In this document: piece by piece, positions 54,501 to 64,000 of the stretch
Layout: every line of letters begins with the position of its first letter
How positions within the stretch are numbered: the first letter of the stretch is position 1
Assembly (NCBI GenBank): GCA_963575645.1
Contig: OY754467.1
Location: forward strand, 36,887,108-36,951,107
DNA: 64,000 nt
Source of the DNA: Xanthostigma xanthostigma
Taxonomy: Eukaryota > Arthropoda > Insecta > Raphidioptera > Raphidiidae
Reading direction: 5' to 3'
Translations under genes and position numbers: made by a program
Notes under the pieces: generated by a model
What the model was told of the DNA's origin: nothing
Database searches by the model: none
Seen by the model: only the letters and a program-made list of their open reading frames with translations

Positions 54501-55734
54501 AGTTATAATTCGAACGAATTGTGTTAGACATTTTTTTTCACAGAAATAAAGGAAATATCTGCTCATTTTTTAAGTATTTTGTTTAAAGTAGTCTGGATGG
54601 GTTTTATTAATTGACTTGAAAAAATTTGTTTCGTTAATTAAATAAACGTTTTTCGGATTTTAGAGGCGTTTGGATTAGACTATAGTTATGGATTATCAAG
54701 ACCGTACTGTATATTGCAATTGGTACAGTATAACAAATATTAATAAATACAATTTTGAAATTCGCCAAAAGCGACATTTTCTGTTCATCCGTGCACTTGT
54801 CAGGACGGATAATCGGGATTCTACTGCATACAAAAAAGTGTGTTTCGCAACACTTAAAGGAACTGTAACTTCTTATGCAGTATTCAAAGGCTACACTCTA
54901 AAATTTAGTTTTTATGTGAACTTTACGCAAAATTTACAAACGTCCGACAAGCAGTGATTCTTGTTGATTATATCTAAAATGCAAATTTTTAAATGGACAA
55001 AGCTATATACAGTTCGACCGGCAAACAATGATCAGTGTTGACACTTTGATTTTCCCCTAACCCTAAAATGAAAATCCCCTGAAAAACATAGTGTACAAAA
55101 TAATTTCCCCTAAATTTTTAAAATTGAATGTTTCTTATAAATAATAAATTATTTTTAAAATGTGTTTTAATTAACTAAAAAATAAATTACATTAAAATGT
55201 GTTGTGTTTACTGTTGGTAATACAGAGTCAGTATTTAGACTAGCTGACGTAGGAGCGCTTGTCCAGTATTTTTAAATTGGTATTTTTTAGTATTATAATT
55301 AGGGCCACGTAAAAATATTTTACTCTAAAAAAATATATACCCTAAAAATTTCTCTGTATAGAAAAAAATCCCCTAAATTTAGGGAAAAATACCCTAAGGT
55401 GGAAACACTGTCAGCGACTGGACATAGCTATGAACGCAATCCGGCAAACAGTAATATGTGGTTTACACTACACATTACAGAAGTGAACATGCATAAGGCA
55501 GTGGCGGATACAGGTTTTCAGGGCGTGGGGGGCGACCGCCGGTTTTATAAGGAATAATATTGTAAATTTGTGTATATATTCAAAATTTCGAACGAAATCG
55601 GAGAACATTGTTAAATTCTCTGACTCTGATTCACCACTGACCTCAAACAACTTCAAACAAAGAATAATAATACCGAAAAACCGAAATCTACTTAACTTTT
55701 TGGCTTTATATTTTTTTGTTAAACCGTTTGCGGT
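51549..55734. other. no gene recognised
   Basis: Long stretch with no supported exon. A possible hAT-like end CAGTGGCGGCTCACGGG lies at 53166 and another, CAGTGGCGGATACAGG, at 55500, each without a confirmed partner or duplication. Frames at 54328-54549, 54688-54957 and 55468-55785 show no known domain. A G/C-richer patch (53660-53770) looks unremarkable. Confidence 0.4.
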
Positions 55735-55774
55735 TGTTTGTTCGAAAAATTCGAAATTTATATACCAAGATCCC

Positions 55775-56345
55775 AGATCCGCCAAACCTACATCATTTCA
55801 GTACTGCTAAGATTTTATCAGTAAATGTACAATATTTAGTTAAAAACGTATACCAATTTGCTAGCTTGAAAGCGGGGCCCTTTTAAAGGTAACAGGTTCT
55901 AAATGTACATGAAACACGTGCTTACCTACGTACGCAATGGTATTAATAATGCATGCATATGAGTGCGAGTGAGAGCATTAGATGATTTTTTTGACATATT
56001 CATGAAATGTAGGTTTTTTATTTGTTTACACACAGAGTAGTCCGTGAGTTTAAGAGAAAAACTCCATGGAATCAAATAAACAACCTAAATTTCATAAAGC
56101 TGTCATACAAAAAAATCATCTAATGCTCTTACTCTACCTCATAGCATGCATTATACCATTGCGTACGTAGATAAGCACGTGATTTATGTACCTTTAGAAC
56201 CGGTTATCTCTAAAAGGCCGCCGGTTTAAGCTAGCAAATTGGCATACGTTTTTAACGAAATTTTGTACATTTACTGATAACATCTTAGCAATACTGAAAT
56301 GACTTAGATCTGGCGTGTCTGGGATCTTGGTCTATTATGGTCATT
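55775..56345. repeat. Large foldback repeat, arms about 260 bp
   Basis: The left arm includes CATTTCAGTACTGCTAAG and CAGTAAATGTACAA, then TACGTACGCAATGG, AGAGCATTAGATGA and CAACCTAAATTTCAT-like phrases. The right arm (to about 56345) repeats all of them inverted in mirror order. The arms differ by scattered substitutions (for example GAGCATTAGATGAT and ATCATCTAATGCTC). The centre is near 56050. Confidence 0.85.
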
Positions 56346-57087
56346 TTCTCACTACAGTAGGCGGTTTGTAATTTTTTTCACTTTGCCCACTGCCGTTTAA
56401 AAGTATCAAGATAGCAGCAAGCTTGGCAAGTAAGAAGAATGGGAAAAGCGATCTATAACGGCGTGTTTTGTAATTTCAGGGTTAATCATAGGCGATATCT
56501 GCACTGTCAATCGCCCTGACTAAAGACGAACTGACCATATTTGTGCCCTTGTTAGAAAACATAGGCCCGTTCGACCCGAAACGTTTGTTCGCAGAATTGA
56601 CGCTGCTATGTTCTCTAAACGATACTGATGTTTTTAATAGCGTTGAATGGCCTGAATTCGCATAAAAAGTTACTGCACTTCAATAAAAAGCCTATACAAT
56701 ACATAGTTAAAATTTGTAGCTTTAAAACTGTTGCTGTAATTACTATATTTTTATGTACAAATATGTATATTATCATTATTGAAATTAGTACTGAACTTGT
56801 GTATGTAAAAAGAAAGTCATATACCATGTATATGAAAATATTACAATGTGTATTGTTCCTTTGTATATTTCAAATATAAATATTTTAATTACAATAATAA
56901 TTACATTATGTACATATTATATATTTAGAAATACTAAATATATTTATATTATTAAAAACTTATTTATTGTTGTTTTATTTTGCATGTCGAAAAAGTTTTA
57001 TTATAGATGCGTATGTTGAGTAGATCGATCTGAGATTTGCCGGGAGAGAAGTCTCCTTAGAAAATGAGAATTCACTTAAAAAAAAAA
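56346..57087. other. no gene recognised
   Basis: Spacer; the overlapping frames at 56615-56879 are AT-rich translations. Confidence 0.4.
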
Positions 57088-57780
57088 TTGGTTGTCTGTA
57101 AAGTCGGTTTACGGACGATAGTTTTACGTGATAACGTATTCCGTAATACATAACCTAAACCTCCCAAAATTTGGTTTCAATCCGCTTATCCTTGGTGTCG
57201 GAATGATAAGAAATGTCAAAAGTGACGTTTGCAACTTACAAAGTATTATGTTCTAATAATAATTAGTTATTCCAATACTTAACTTAGAAGGCTTTGCATT
57301 TCACAATATACTAATGTCAAAAAATTGAATTAAACATTAGAAATGCAGCTGTTTTCATGTTAAGACAAGACATACGTTTGCTTCTAATTTCCATGTACGG
57401 CAAACAAAGACAACTGACCGCGTCGCCCCATGCATTACACAACATTGCATTTATACAGCTATTTTTCTATATAAAATAAAATATTTTTCTATATAAATTT
57501 GTATAAAAAAACTGTTTAGGCAAATTCTGTTATACGAAATCTATGTAAAATGTTCTCCTCTTTCGTTTAAGACTGGTTTCAAACCGATCTGATTTAAATT
57601 GAGCGAGAAATTAGCAAAAAGCACGCACAGGGTCAGGCGGAACGTTACGCGTTAGGAACGTTAGGAACGTTACGTTACACTTTTTCGAACATGCAGCCGG
57701 TGTTTTATCAATTTATAAGATTGGTGATTCATCAATTTATAAGACGTTATCACGTCAAAAAATAAGTTTCAGAACTAAAA
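57088..57780. mobile_element. MITE-like repeat, TTGGTTGTCTGTAAAGTCGG family, copy 2, interrupted
   Basis: The start matches 33840 (TTGGTTGTCTGTAAAGTCGG, GGACGATAGTTTTACGTG). It breaks at 57163, resumes at 57619 with GCACGCACAGGGTCAGGCGG, and ends near TTATAAGACGTTATC. The break holds another repeat (57163-57618). Confidence 0.6.
57163..57618 (+). repeat. Dispersed repeat, copy 3, nested
   Basis: Matches 31553-32005: CCTCCCAAAATTTGGTTTCAA, GGTGTCGGAATGATAAG, AAATGTCAAAAGTGACG, TTCTCCTCTTTCGTTTAAGAC and TGATTTAAATTGAGCGAG. It sits inside the copy of the TTGGTTGTCTG repeat and so is younger than it. Confidence 0.7.
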
Positions 57781-58018
57781 CCCGACTACTGAAAAGTATG
57801 AAACATGAAAATATTCTCATCTGAGGATAGCCGTGGTCATATGCCACCTACCCTAACAAAATATGACATTTTAGCAGTAGTAAGTGATCATAAGCTCTAA
57901 GGCAAAGTGCAGCACGCTATACATCTAGAGGGGCCTCATATATATGAGGTGGCATACGACCACGGTTATCCTCAGATGAGAATATTTTCTTGTTTCATAC
58001 TTTTCAGTAGTCGGGTTT
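57779..58018. repeat. Foldback repeat, arms about 72 bp
   Basis: AACCCGACTACTGAAAAGTATGAAAC, GAAAATATTCTCATCTGAGGATA and GTGGTCATATGCCACCT are mirrored at 57945-58018 (AGGTGGCATACGACCAC, TCCTCAGATGAGAATATTTTC, CATACTTTTCAGTAGTCGGG). Confidence 0.85.
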
Positions 58019-58321
58019 TAGTTTTTAAACTTATTTTTTATTTAAATTATTTTTTTTTTACTTACTTCTTATTTGTGTTCAATTTGCTCACCCCAGAGAC
58101 TGCAATTCAAAAATAAATGTAGTCTATGTTACTCGGGCCATAATAACGAATCGATTGACACCTTATTTATCAAAATCGGATGAATAGTTTAGGCGCTACG
58201 GTGGAATATCCGTAAATGCAAACATACATACATAGCCATTCCTTTTGGCTTCGCCGTAGTCGGGTAAAAAAAGCTTTTTCAATGTAATTGATTACCAAAA
58301 AAAAAAAAAAAATGCCACACT
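58019..58321. other. no gene recognised
   Basis: Short AT-rich spacer. Confidence 0.4.
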
Positions 58322-58800
58322 GTCTATGGGAAAAATCACGATTTTCGAAATTTTCCAAAAACTCGCTTTTAAGTTCTTATCCTAACAGAAAGTGACTCTC
58401 CAAATAAAAAAATAAGCTCAACTTTTGGTTCTGTGGGCATTTGAAGTATGTTTAAACACCGAAACGACATTCTAACGTTTCTATCTCCGAAACGGTATTA
58501 GATACAGACCTCTCGGGTGAGCTCATTGAATTCAGCGTGTCGCTTTCTGTCAGTAAACCGAATTTGAAATATATCCAGACTTTCCAGAAGCGCACTTCGA
58601 AGGGTATATCTTCAAAACGGTAAGTAATAGGAAGAAACGGAGGGGCTTGGTGACTACAGTGTGTCATTTTCGATAAGCCTATCGAATTTGAATCGGATCT
58701 GAGAGATTTTCCAAAATAGTTCAAAAAAACACTACGTCTATGAGAAAAATCGAGTTTCTTGACGATTTTCGACATTTTCCAGAAACTCACTATTTTGTCC
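58322..58800 (-). repeat. Inverted relative of the 60.4-60.8 kb segment
   Basis: AAAATAAGCTCAACTTTTGGTTC and GAAGTATGTTTAAACACCG are the complement of CGGTGTTTAAACACACTTC and GAACCAAATGTTGAGC at 60447-60503. The relationship continues toward 58800 with more divergence. Confidence 0.65.
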
Positions 58801-59350
58801 ACACGGGTTAGTGGTCACTTACGCCATATAGAGGACTTCCGTGCAAAATTTCATACTTCTAGATCCACCGGTTTAGGCTGAGTGTTGTTCGTCAGTCCAG
58901 TGTTAAAGTTTTAACTAAGTGGATTAACCCCATAGGAGATGAATTTTCAAAAATCCTTTCTTAGTGCTTACTTACGTCATATGGGAACTTCTGTGCAAAA
59001 TTACATGCTTCATTGCTTCTAGACCCATCGGTTTAGGCTGTGCGTTATACGGTCAGTCAATGTTAGAGTTTTAACTAAGTAGGTATATTAACTTAGGGGA
59101 TGAATTTTCAAAATTATTTCTTTAGTACACAATATCCACGTTATATAAGGAGCTCATGTGTAAAATTTCATTGCTCTAGACCTACCGGTTTAGCCTGTGC
59201 GTTGTACGGTCAGTCAATGTTTAACTATGTAGATTAATCCCCTTAGGGGATGAACTTTCAAAAATCCTTCTTAAGTACACATCCACATTATATAGGAAAC
59301 TCATGTACAAAATTGCATTGCTCTAGACATACCGGTTTAAGCTGTTCGCT
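58801..59350 (+). repeat. Tandem subrepeats, about 130 bp
   Basis: Four imperfect units share CGGTTTAGGCTG-GCGTT, ACGGTCAGTCAATG, TTAACTAAGTAGATTAA, CCTTAGGGGATGAA, TTTTCAAAAATCCTT and CTTACG-CATATAGG. The same unit occurs once in each 1.7-kb repeat at 60830-61080 and 62510-62740. Confidence 0.75.
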
Positions 59351-59544
59351 GTCTGTCAGCCTTTAGAGTAGAAAAAGTGAAAACAGTAGAATTTTTTATT
59401 GCAGTAATATCGATAAAACGTAAATATCAGAAATTTGCTATCCGGCACCCAGAAACAGTTAAGAGGTATTTATAGCAAATAAAAAAAGACGTCAGGCTGT
59501 TATCTAATTAATTATATTTTTAAAATTTTAACCCCTTCCACAGT

Positions 59545-59888
59545 CAGGACCGGACTAACCCACTTTGGCCTTTTTGAAACCTGAAAAATAGTTGGTAAAA
59601 AATACATTCAAATATGTCTTTTTTTGAGTGTATAAAAAAAATTCCAAATTAACGGAAAATTTAGTTTTTAATATAATGAAACATAAGAACACGGTTTCTT
59701 TAGTTTTTAGAATATCCATATAAAAAACAATACATTTTTGTTTATTTGTTTATAATACACAGTTGTCCAACGGAAACGTAAACTATCTTGTTTAGAAATC
59801 TGTTAAACATAGACAGTTTGACCGGGTCCTTTCTTAAAACCGGACCCTAAAAATTTGTCTCATTTGGTCTATACAATAATCCGGCCCT
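59545..59888. mobile_element. hAT-type MITE in repeat copy 1
   Basis: CAGGACCGGACTAACCC at 59545 is mirrored by AATAATCCGGCCCTG (ending about 59888). CCACAGT (7 bp) lies on both sides, one base short of the usual 8. The same element recurs at 61270-61615 and 62953-63434, at the same place in each 1.7-kb unit. Confidence 0.7.
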
Positions 59889-61269
59889 GCCACAGTATTG
59901 CAATAGGTATTGCATAATACTAGTTTTAAAATTCGTCTTTGACAAAATATAAACAAGCAGGTATAATAATAATTCATTTGGTACCAAAACAGTCCTTTTT
60001 GGTATTTTTGTAGACATTAAAAATTTAAAGCTAAGATAAAAACATAAAAAATATATCATTTTAGTGTTAAATCTATATAATTTACATAGATATTATGCAT
60101 GCATAATAAGCTTGATAAGGAAACAACAGAGTAATTATTGTTGCAGCGTTTCAAGTCTAAATATGTATTTCAAAACTTTAATAAAACAGACATGACCTCT
60201 CGATTTAGTACTGCTCTATATGCAGTATTCGACATTACGCAATCTCTGAAAACTCGTCAGTCAATAATATAAACAAAAAAGTATCAGGCGCCCAGCTAAA
60301 TAATAATTTTATACATAAATTAACTGTTACCCGCGACTTTGTCCGCGTAGAATTTATGTTTCTAAGCTTGGTATATTTGAATGTATACTATTTGCAGTCA
60401 TAAATTTTAAGCTAACATTTCAGAGATAAAGACGTCCAAATGTGGCAACGGTGTTTAAACACACTTCAAATGGCCACAGAACCAAATGTTGAGCTTATTT
60501 TTTTTTTGGAGTATCATTTCCTATTAGTATAAGCCGTGTGGATCTAAAAAGCGAGTTATTGGAAAATGTCGAAAATAGACTAAAAACAAGATTTTTCACA
60601 TAAATAAGCCTTTGTTTTTTTGTAATGTTTTTTTAAACTTTGGATTATCTCTCGGAGCCGATTCAAATTCGGGAGGCTTATGGAAATCAACACGCTGGAT
60701 TCAATTAGCGCACCCGGAGATAGGGCCACCTGAAGTGCGTTTCTGGAAAGTCTGGAATACGCATGGGATGCGTTGTCCGTCAGTAAGTCAGTGTTAAAGT
60801 AGATTAGTCTCCAAGGGAAATAATTTAAAAAAAATCCTTTCTTAGTGCTCAAGTACGCCATATAAGTTGTGTGCAAAATTGCTTTTAGACCCACCGGTTT
60901 AGGCTGTGTGTTGTACGGTCAATTAATGTTAGAGTAAAAACCAACTAGATTAACCCCCTTAGGGGATGAATTTTCAAAAATCATTTTTTACTACACCACC
61001 CACTCATGTACCAAATTTCATTACGCTAGACCTACCGGCTTAGGCGTGCAACTGTTTGTCAGCCCTTTAGGAGACTTTTTTTTATTTATGGAAAAAAAGT
61101 GTGCTTCGACTACCAATTAAGAAAAAGTGCAATTTCGATAAAACGTAAATATCAGAAATTTGCTATCCAGCACCCAGAAACAGTTAAGAGGTATTTATGG
61201 CAAATAAAAGAAGACGTCAGGCTGTTATCTAATTAATTATATTTTTAAAATTTTAACCCCTTCCACAGT

Positions 61270-61615
61270 CAGGACCGGACTAACCCACTTTGGCCTTTTT
61301 GAAACCTGAAAAATAGTTGGTAAAAAATACATTCAAATATGTCTTTTTTTGAGTGTATAAAAAAAATTCCAAATTAACGGAAAATTTAGTTTTTAATATA
61401 ATGAAACATAAGAACACGGTTTCTTTAGTTTTTAGAATATCCATATAAAAAACAATACATTTTTGTTTATTTGTTTATAATACACAGTTGTCCAACGGAA
61501 AAGTAAACTATCTTGTTTAGAAATCTGTTAAACATAGACAGTTTGACCGGGTCCTTTCTTAAAACCGGACCCTAAAAATTTGTCTCATTTGGTCTATACA
61601 ATAATTCGGCCCTGC
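61270..61615. mobile_element. hAT-type MITE in repeat copy 2
   Basis: Same element and same flanks as at 59545-59888, very similar throughout. The right end reads AATTCGGCCCTG. Confidence 0.7.
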
Positions 61616-62952
61616 CACAGTATAGCAATAGGTATTGCATAATACTAGTTTTAAAATTCGTCTTTGACAAAATATAAACAAGCAGGTATAATAATAATTA
61701 ATTTGGTACCAAAACAGTTTTTTTTTTGTATTTTTGTATATTTAAAATAAAGTTGAGATAAAAACATGAAAATATATAACTTTAGTGTTAAATCTATTTA
61801 ATTTAAATGCATGCATAATAACTTTGATAAAGAAACAAAAAAGGAATTAATGTTTCAGTATTCCAAGTCTAAATATTTCAAAACTGAAAAATTACAGACA
61901 TGACTTCTTGATTCAGAACTGCAATATACGCAGCATTCAAAATTACGCAATCTTTAATCACTCGTCACAAAAATATCAGGCGCACAGCTAAATAATAATT
62001 TTATACATAAACTAACTGTTACCCGCGACTTTGTCCGCGTGGATTTTATGTTTGTATTTGAATGTATACTATTTGCAGTCAGAAATTTTAAGCTAACATT
62101 TCAGAGATAAAGACGTCCAAATGTGGCAACGGTGTTTAAACACACTTCAAATGGCCACAGAACCAAAAGTTGAACTTATTTTTTTATTTGGAGTGTCATT
62201 TCCTGTTAGTATAAGCCGTGTGGATCTAAAAAGCGAGTTATTGGAAAATGTCGAAAATCGACTAAAAACAAGATTTTTCACATAGATAAACCTTGGTTTT
62301 TTTGTAATGTTTTTTTAAACTTTGGATGATCTCTCGGATCCGATTCAAATTCGGTAGGCTTATGGAAATCAACACGCTGGATTCAATTTGCGCACCCGAA
62401 ATAGGGCCACCTGAAGTGCGTTTCTGGAAAGTCTGGAATACGCATCGGATGCGTTGTCCGTCAGTAAGTCGGTGTTAAAGTAGATTAGTCTCCAAGGGAA
62501 ATAATTTTAAAAAAATCCTTTCTTAGTGCTCACTTACGCCATATAAGTTGAGTGCAAAATTGCTTTTAGACCCATCGGTTTAGGCTGTGTGTTGTACGGT
62601 CAATCAATGTTAGAGTAAAAACCAACTAGATTAGCCCCCTTAGGGGATGAATTTTCAAAAATCATTTTTTACTACACCACCCACTCATGTACCAAATTTC
62701 ATTACGCTAGACCTACCGGCTTAGGCAGTGCAACTGTTTGGGGACTTTTTTTTATTTATGGAAAAAAAAGTGTGCTTCGACCAATTAAGAAAAAGTGCAA
62801 AAATTTCGATAAAACGTAAATATCAGAAATTTGCTATCCGGCAGCCAGAAACAGTTAGAGGTATTTATAACGAATAAAGCAAGACGTCAGACTATTATAT
62901 TCTATTATCTAATAAATTATATTTTTAAAATTTTAACCCCTTCCACAGTCAG

Positions 62953-63434
62953 GGACGGACTAATCCACTTTGGCCTTTTTGAAATCTGAAAAAAAGTTGA
63001 AAAAAAATACCGAAATTAAAATATTTCTTTTTTTTGAGTGTATACAAAGAATTCCAAATTATTGGAAAAATTAGTTTTTAGTAAAAAAACATAAGAACTC
63101 ATTTTCTTTAGTTTTTAGAATAACCATATAAAAAGCAACACATTTTTATTTATTTGTTTATTATACACAGTTGTCCAACAGAAAAGTAAGCTACCTTGCT
63201 TACAAAATATCTGTTCAAAATACCTGATACTTTTGTGTTTACCTATAATTTATATTGACTGACGAATGTTTAAAGATTTTATATTGTCGAATGCTACGTA
63301 TACATTTTTGTTTATTTGTTTATTATAGAAAAGTAAATCTTGTTTCTGTTCAAAATAGACAGTTTGACCAGGTCCTTCTAAAAACCCGGCCCTACACATT
63401 TGTCTCATTTGTCTATACAGTAATCCAACCCTGC
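62953..63434. mobile_element. hAT-type MITE in repeat copy 3, with internal duplication
   Basis: The ends are decayed (CAGGGACGGACTAAT and AATCCAACCCTG). The interior is about 130 bp longer than in copies 1 and 2, because the stretch containing ACATTTTTGTTTATTTG appears twice. Confidence 0.6.
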
Positions 63435-63592
63435 TCACAGTATTACAATATAATTATTACACAATGGTTTTAAAATTCGTCCTTGACAAAATACAAACAA
63501 GCAGGTATAATAGGAATTATTTTAGTTAAATTAATTAAATTAGTACTCGACATTACGCAATCTTTAAAAATTCGTCAGTCAATAATTAATTA

Positions 63593-63723
63593 GGCCTAGT
63601 TTATATGAGAGGCGTTCAACGCGCGTTGGCCCAACGCGCGTTTACAGTTCTATACAACTGTATAGAAACTGTAAACGCGCGTTGGGCCAACGCGCGTTGA
63701 ACGCCTCTCATATAAACTAGGCC
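63593..63723. mobile_element. Perfect palindrome MITE, PIF/Harbinger-type
   Basis: 131 bp. GGCCTAGTTTATATGAGAGG at 63593 is matched by its exact complement ending at 63723, with a 57-bp arm free of mismatches and a centre CTATACAACTGTATAG. Each arm contains AACGCGCGTTGGCCCAACGCGCG. TTA is duplicated on both sides (63590-63592, 63724-63726). The GGCC ends and TTA duplication fit PIF/Harbinger. It sits within the third 1.7-kb copy and is absent from the other two. Confidence 0.9.
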
Positions 63724-64000
63724 TTAACATAAACACAAAAGTATTAGTCGCACAGCTAAATTATAATTTTATACATAAACTAGCTGTTACCTGGGACTTC
63801 GTCCGCGTTGAATTTATGTTTATAAGCTTGGTATGTTTGTATGTATACCTACTATTTGCAGTTAGAGCTTTAAAACTTAACATTTCCGTTTGGATATATT
63901 TTTGTTTTGTTTTGCAGAAATTTCCTAAACACCTGTCAATAATCTCAAGAGTGAAGCACAATTTTTTTCTCTATAAAAAAGTGCTCTATTAAGATCAAGG

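Larger units (their letters stand above)
59380..63990 (+). repeat. Tandem array of a 1.7-kb unit, about 2.7 copies
   Basis: Copies start near 59395, 61120 and 62800 (period about 1725, then 1672). Shared landmarks are AAACGTAAATATCAGAAATTTG, then CCCTTCCACAGTCAGG, AAGGAGTATTTATA-like sequence, ACCCGCGACTTTGTCCGCG and GCGAGTTATTGGAAAATGTCG. The first two copies are the most alike; the third (62800-63990) is cut short by the window edge and has several indels. Each holds a hAT-type MITE at the same place. Confidence 0.85.

Noticed and set aside
54688-54957. 89-codon frame with a basic N-terminal part
   Set aside because: No domain could be recognised and no matching splice structure was found.

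Overview
The window looks like AT-rich nuclear DNA of an arthropod, most likely an insect. The evidence is spliced exons with GT-AG introns, Helitrons with TC and CTAGT ends, hAT, Tigger/pogo, Tc1-mariner and PIF/Harbinger-type elements, tRNA-derived SINEs and a LINE tail ending in (TAA)n. No bacterial, organellar or viral gene was seen. The order cannot be fixed from sequence alone; the repeat families resemble ones common in Hemiptera and Lepidoptera.

One host gene is supported. It lies on the plus strand in three coding exons (45628-45833, 47846-48218, 50493-51000) that join in frame and give 361 residues ending at a TAG stop. The visible protein has two membrane segments and a long tail with four PPxY motifs, the ligand type bound by WW domains of Nedd4-family ubiquitin ligases. 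The 5' exon or exons were not found. The gene itself is not recognised by name.

Everything else is repeat-derived or has no recognisable content. From 1 to 10.8 kb there are five Helitron copies, several TIR elements and two copies of a palindromic element with long target duplications. From 10.8 to 13.6 kb there is a tangle of inverted repeats carrying tRNA-like modules. From 15 to 26 kb there are Harbinger-like, Tigger-like and hAT-like elements, several with exact target duplications. From 27.9 to 32.4 kb a 120-bp satellite of about 19 units sits between inverted arms. From 33 to 45 kb there are tandem duplications, a SINE, a hAT element, a transposase remnant and a truncated LINE. The introns of the host gene hold a Helitron and Tigger-type elements. 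From 55.7 to 58 kb there are two foldback elements. From 58.3 kb to the end a 1.7-kb unit is repeated in tandem, and a perfect 57-bp-arm palindrome lies near the end.

The most unusual observations are: (1) the satellite, in which each 120-bp unit carries two CCGCCATNTT (YY1/Pho-type) motifs and one TGACGTCA (CREB/ATF) motif, with the same pair recurring elsewhere in the window; (2) the palindromic element with 11- and 14-bp target duplications, where the Helitron it entered supplies the empty site; (3) the tRNA-like modules that share flanks but differ in the tRNA-like part; and (4) a tRNA-like SINE with a 25-bp target duplication, again with a sister copy as the empty site.
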